Shown here: in pieces, positions 3,148-5,552 of the stretch | Layout of the letters: each line of letters opens with the position of its first letter | How positions within the stretch are numbered: position 1 is the stretch's first letter | From: Planctomycetota bacterium | GTDB lineage: Bacteria > Planctomycetota > Phycisphaerae > WQYP01 > JAJZKY01 | Assembly: GCA_021803885.1 (NCBI GenBank) | Contig: JAJZKY010000370.1 | Coordinates: forward strand, 1 to 5,552 | Direction of reading: 5' to 3' | Length of the DNA stretch: 5,552 nt | Program-made: the position numbers and the translations under genes | The notes under the pieces: model-generated | The model's database searches: none | The model's input: the letters and a program-made list of their open reading frames with translations, nothing else | What the model was told of the DNA's origin: nothing

Positions 3148-5552
3148 GCTTTCTCTCCGGAAGTTGGCGCTGAAGCGGCTGTCCATCTCAGCAGTTCGTG
3201 GAGATCGTCATCAACAGCCGAGCTAACGAGCGACTTTGCATCGCGGGTTTCGCGCAGGTATTCGATCTTGGCAGTCGTGCCAACCGGAACTCCATCGATT
3301 CGAGCAAAGCCCTGTTCGTCGAGTACTCCGGTCCTTACTTCGCCGTTACTAAGGAGTGCCTTGAATTTGCGTCCAACGATGCCTTCGCCCCATTCGGTGA
3401 TATGGCGGAATTCGAGGGTGCTTGCCGGCATATCAATCGCGGGCATGTGAGGTAGGTCTGCTGCGACGTGTCCGCCGGCCGCAAAGCTCTTCTGACTCGC
3501 ATGAATCGTGAGCGTGCCGGGGCACTGCACGGTGATGTTGCCGCCTTCGATGGTGATCGCTGCGCCGCCTGCCGTGGCGAGGTGGATCTTCTTGGCGGCG
3601 GCGAAGTCGGCTGAGGCGTTGGCGGAGAGGATCTTCAGATCCTCTTTTGCGGCGATCTGCAGGATGTCGCTGTGGGCTTCGAGGCGCAGGGGGCCGGCGC
3701 CGGCGATCATCGACAGGCCCGTGCCACCCCCGCCGGCTTTCTCGGCACCAGCGAGGATGCCGAGCGTCTGCCCGGTGTGCAGCCGCGTGTTGCCTTGCGT
3801 GACCCATTCCTGATTCGCACCGGTGGCGAAGAGCGCCGTTTCGTTGGCGGCAAGCGTGATGCCGTCGGCGGCGGTGAGGGCGATGCCGGCTTTGGCGGAG
3901 ACGGCGAGCAGTGCTGCCGCGCTGTGCGGCACGCCTTGCTTCTTGATCGGTAGCGCGGCATCCGCATACGCGGCGCCGAGGTCTTCGGCTGCCACGCAAC
4001 CGGAGAGCGCTTCGGTGAGTGCGGCCGCGAGCGGTTTTTGCGGTGTCAGCGCGCAGGCGTTGGCGCGAGTAGTCCCGACATGGCTCGCGTAGGGCACGGT
4101 CTGGTGCGTCTTCGCAGCATCGTTCATCGCTTCGGCGAGTTTCTGTGCCTGGCGCGCGAGCGCAACCCCGGCCGCGTTGTCGCCCGCGACATCCCCGCTG
4201 CGCTGCGCGTAGCTGGAGAGCAGGACGCCGCGCCCGCCGTTGACCGCGCCGAACGCGTCGGTGCGCAGCTCGAAGCCCTTGCCGCGGAAGCTGCCGCGGT
4301 AGTTGTCGCGGGTGTGGATCAGGTGACCCAGCGCGAGGCTCGTTGCCTGCTGCGTGGTGCTGATTTGGGTGCGCAGCTGGTTGTCGGAGTCGTCGAACAC
4401 CAGCTCGCTCCAGCCGCCACCCCCCCAGGCGCGGCTGCGGATGCCGGAGAGCGCACCCGCGTTGCGGTGGTTCGCCTCCCCCGCCCCGGCGGCATGCCAC
4501 AGCGGCGCATGCCCGCCGGTGAGGTTGCCTTGTGCGCTTGCGGCGCAATCGTTGGCCAGCGTGAACACGTTTGGATCGGGCGCACGGGAACGCCCTCCGG
4601 GTGTGGGCGCCACCCCATTCTCGCCGCGGCCGTTGAAGGCCGCACCGACGCACACCGGCCGATCGATGTCGCCGTTCATGAAACTGATCAGGACTTCCTG
4701 ACCGATGCGTGGGATGAAGCGGGTGCCGGCATTCGACCCGGCATGGCGGGTCACCACGCGCACCCAGCACGATGCAGGGTCATCCGCCTGCTGCCACAGA
4801 AAGCGCACACGGATGCGCCCCAGCGCATCGGTATGGACTTCCTGCGTGCCGGATGCAAGCTCTTCGCCATTGGCGCCAACGACCACCGCATGCTGCAGGC
4901 CGGATGCGGTGGGCCGCGGGTTCAGGCGGGCGCCGGTGTCGTCCGTGAGTTGCGGGCGCCACGGTATCACCGCACGCTGTGCGCTGAAGTGGCAAGCGAA
5001 ACCGTGCTCTTCGCTCGCGGCGAGCAGGGCGGGCGAGAGCGCGATGGCGGCATCGTTGGTGTTGCGCAAGCGGGCAGCCGCTTGGGAAAGCCCCACCGGC
5101 AGGTTGTTCTTGCCGGCGGCCTCAACCGAGCAGACGAGGAAGCGGCGCGCCTGGCTACCACCCGCCGCCGAAGGCAGCAAGGCCGCAAGATCGTCGATGA
5201 GGCTGGTCTTGAGGTCGAACCACGTGCCTGGGCGCAGCGTGCGCACCGTTGCGTGGCCCAGCCACGTTTCCTGGCGCGCCTCGATGGCCTCTCGCGCGAG
5301 TCGGGCATAGCGTTCAGCCAGGCTGGAGTTGGCGAACGCATAGGCGCCAGCGAAGTCGTAGTCCTCCAGCGCAGGGGCGTTTGGCCCGCCGACGGGGCGC
5401 GCGGCTGGCTGCGACGCGCTGATGCTGGCGTCTGCCTTGTAATCGGTCGACAGCAGCGTGGTCACTGACGCGGTGAAGCGCCGCTGTACGCCGAAGGCGA
5501 GGATGCTGTCCTGCTCTTCGGGGGCGGCTGCGCGATGAAAGCGCAGGCCGGC
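3144..5552 (-). CDS. vgrG: VgrG, T6SS spike/tip protein, 5' end beyond the window
   Basis: VgrG trimerises as the membrane-puncturing tip of the T6SS tube and carries effectors. Codons stay open to the window edge; the first visible in-frame residues (AGLRFHRAAAPEEQDS) belong to the gp27-like region, so the GTG at 5465 is internal. Of 802 visible residues, about 1-215 are the end of the phage-GPD/gp27-like part. About 222-310 are the gp5-like OB fold, with the hallmarks HTDALGRIRVRFLW, CWVRV, IPRIGQEVLISFMNGD and DRPVCVGAAFN. Residues 350-450 are the Vgr-related segment (SELVFDDSDNQLRTQIS). About 535-690 are a DUF2345-like beta needle with AAKKIHLATAGGAAITIEGG and ITVQCPG. The last ~110 residues are an extension with a small beta domain (KALLSNGEVRTGVLDEQGFA) that may dock cargo. 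The stop overlaps the next start as ATGA, so effector translation is coupled. No PAAR domain is seen. The family call is secure; the fold of the extension is inferred. Confidence 0.96.
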   Translation of the reverse strand, partial: AGLRFHRAAAPEEQDSILAFGVQRRFTASVTTLLSTDYKADASISASQPAARPVGGPNAPALEDYDFAGAYAFANSSLAERYARLAREAIEARQETWLGHATVRTLRPGTWFDLKTSLIDDLAALLPSAAGGSQARRFLVCSVEAAGKNNLPVGLSQAAARLRNTNDAAIALSPALLAASEEHGFACHFSAQRAVIPWRPQLTDDTGARLNPRPTASGLQHAVVVGANGEELASGTQEVHTDALGRIRVRFLWQQADDPASCWVRVVTRHAGSNAGTRFIPRIGQEVLISFMNGDIDRPVCVGAAFNGRGENGVAPTPGGRSRAPDPNVFTLANDCAASAQGNLTGGHAPLWHAAGAGEANHRNAGALSGIRSRAWGGGGWSELVFDDSDNQLRTQISTTQQATSLALGHLIHTRDNYRGSFRGKGFELRTDAFGAVNGGRGVLLSSYAQRSGDVAGDNAAGVALARQAQKLAEAMNDAAKTHQTVPYASHVGTTRANACALTPQKPLAAALTEALSGCVAAEDLGAAYADAALPIKKQGVPHSAAALLAVSAKAGIALTAADGITLAANETALFATGANQEWVTQGNTRLHTGQTLGILAGAEKAGGGGTGLSMIAGAGPLRLEAHSDILQIAAKEDLKILSANASADFAAAKKIHLATAGGAAITIEGGNITVQCPGTLTIHASQKSFAAGGHVAADLPHMPAIDMPASTLEFRHITEWGEGIVGRKFKALLSNGEVRTGVLDEQGFARIDGVPVGTTAKIEYLRETRDAKSLVSSAVDDDLHELLRWTAASAPTSGEKA

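Noticed and set aside
3148..3186. Upstream extension of the effector N-terminus by 13 residues
   Set aside because: It would overlap vgrG by about 40 bases; the ATG at 3147 has a good ribosome binding site and the typical ATGA coupling overlap.
3433..4770. Minus-strand frame of 445 codons overlapping vgrG
   Set aside because: It is an Arg/His/Pro-rich low-complexity translation typical of a shifted frame of a GC-rich gene; the vgrG frame is clearly the coding one.
4038..5468. Long plus-strand reading frame of 476 codons opposite vgrG
   Set aside because: It is antisense to strong VgrG domains in GC-rich DNA, where opposite frames stay open by codon bias; its translation is Arg/Ala/Gly-rich without recognisable domains.

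Overview
The window looks like the distal part of a type VI secretion system (T6SS) vgrG island from a GC-rich proteobacterium. A betaproteobacterium of the Burkholderiales/Rhodocyclales kind is my best guess, judged from protein style and codon use only. All supported genes lie on the minus strand, so the biological order runs from high to low coordinates.

Layout in transcription order: (1) 5552-3144, the C-terminal 802 residues of a VgrG spike protein, open at the window edge. (2) 3147-2098, the N-terminal part of a T6SS cargo effector, with hydrophobic glycine-rich membrane segments, helices and a Pro/Lys/Ala linker. It is joined to vgrG by an ATGA stop/start overlap. (3) 2098-1583, the effector's C-terminal toxin domain, displaced into the -1 frame at a CCCCC-TAG-TG junction. 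It carries the four active-site positions of the ADP-ribosyl cyclase/CD38 family at nearly the same spacing, so I predict an NAD-consuming toxin. (4) 1575-976, an unrecognised, probably helical cytoplasmic protein just after the toxin, the best immunity candidate. (5) 975-883, a 30-codon coding-like stretch without a start, ending in its own stop. It looks like the tail of an older, displaced gene. (6) 869-207, an exported protein of unknown family, spaced as if it had been the partner of that older gene. (7) 206-16, a spacer with a GNRA-capped hairpin, then the first five codons of another gene (15-1) behind a good ribosome binding site.

Working model: VgrG carries the effector into a neighbouring cell, the hydrophobic N-terminal region helps it reach the cytosol, the C-terminal domain destroys or cyclises NAD(+), and the 199-residue protein protects the producer. 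The toxin/immunity segment is visibly richer in AT than vgrG, as expected for an exchangeable cassette, and appears to have replaced an older effector whose tail and exported partner remain.

The most interesting point is the frame break between delivery and toxin halves. It could be a one-base contraction of a C tract (mutation, phase variation or sequencing error), a programmed -1 frameshift (a GC-rich hairpin lies just downstream), or a genuine two-gene split with coupled initiation.
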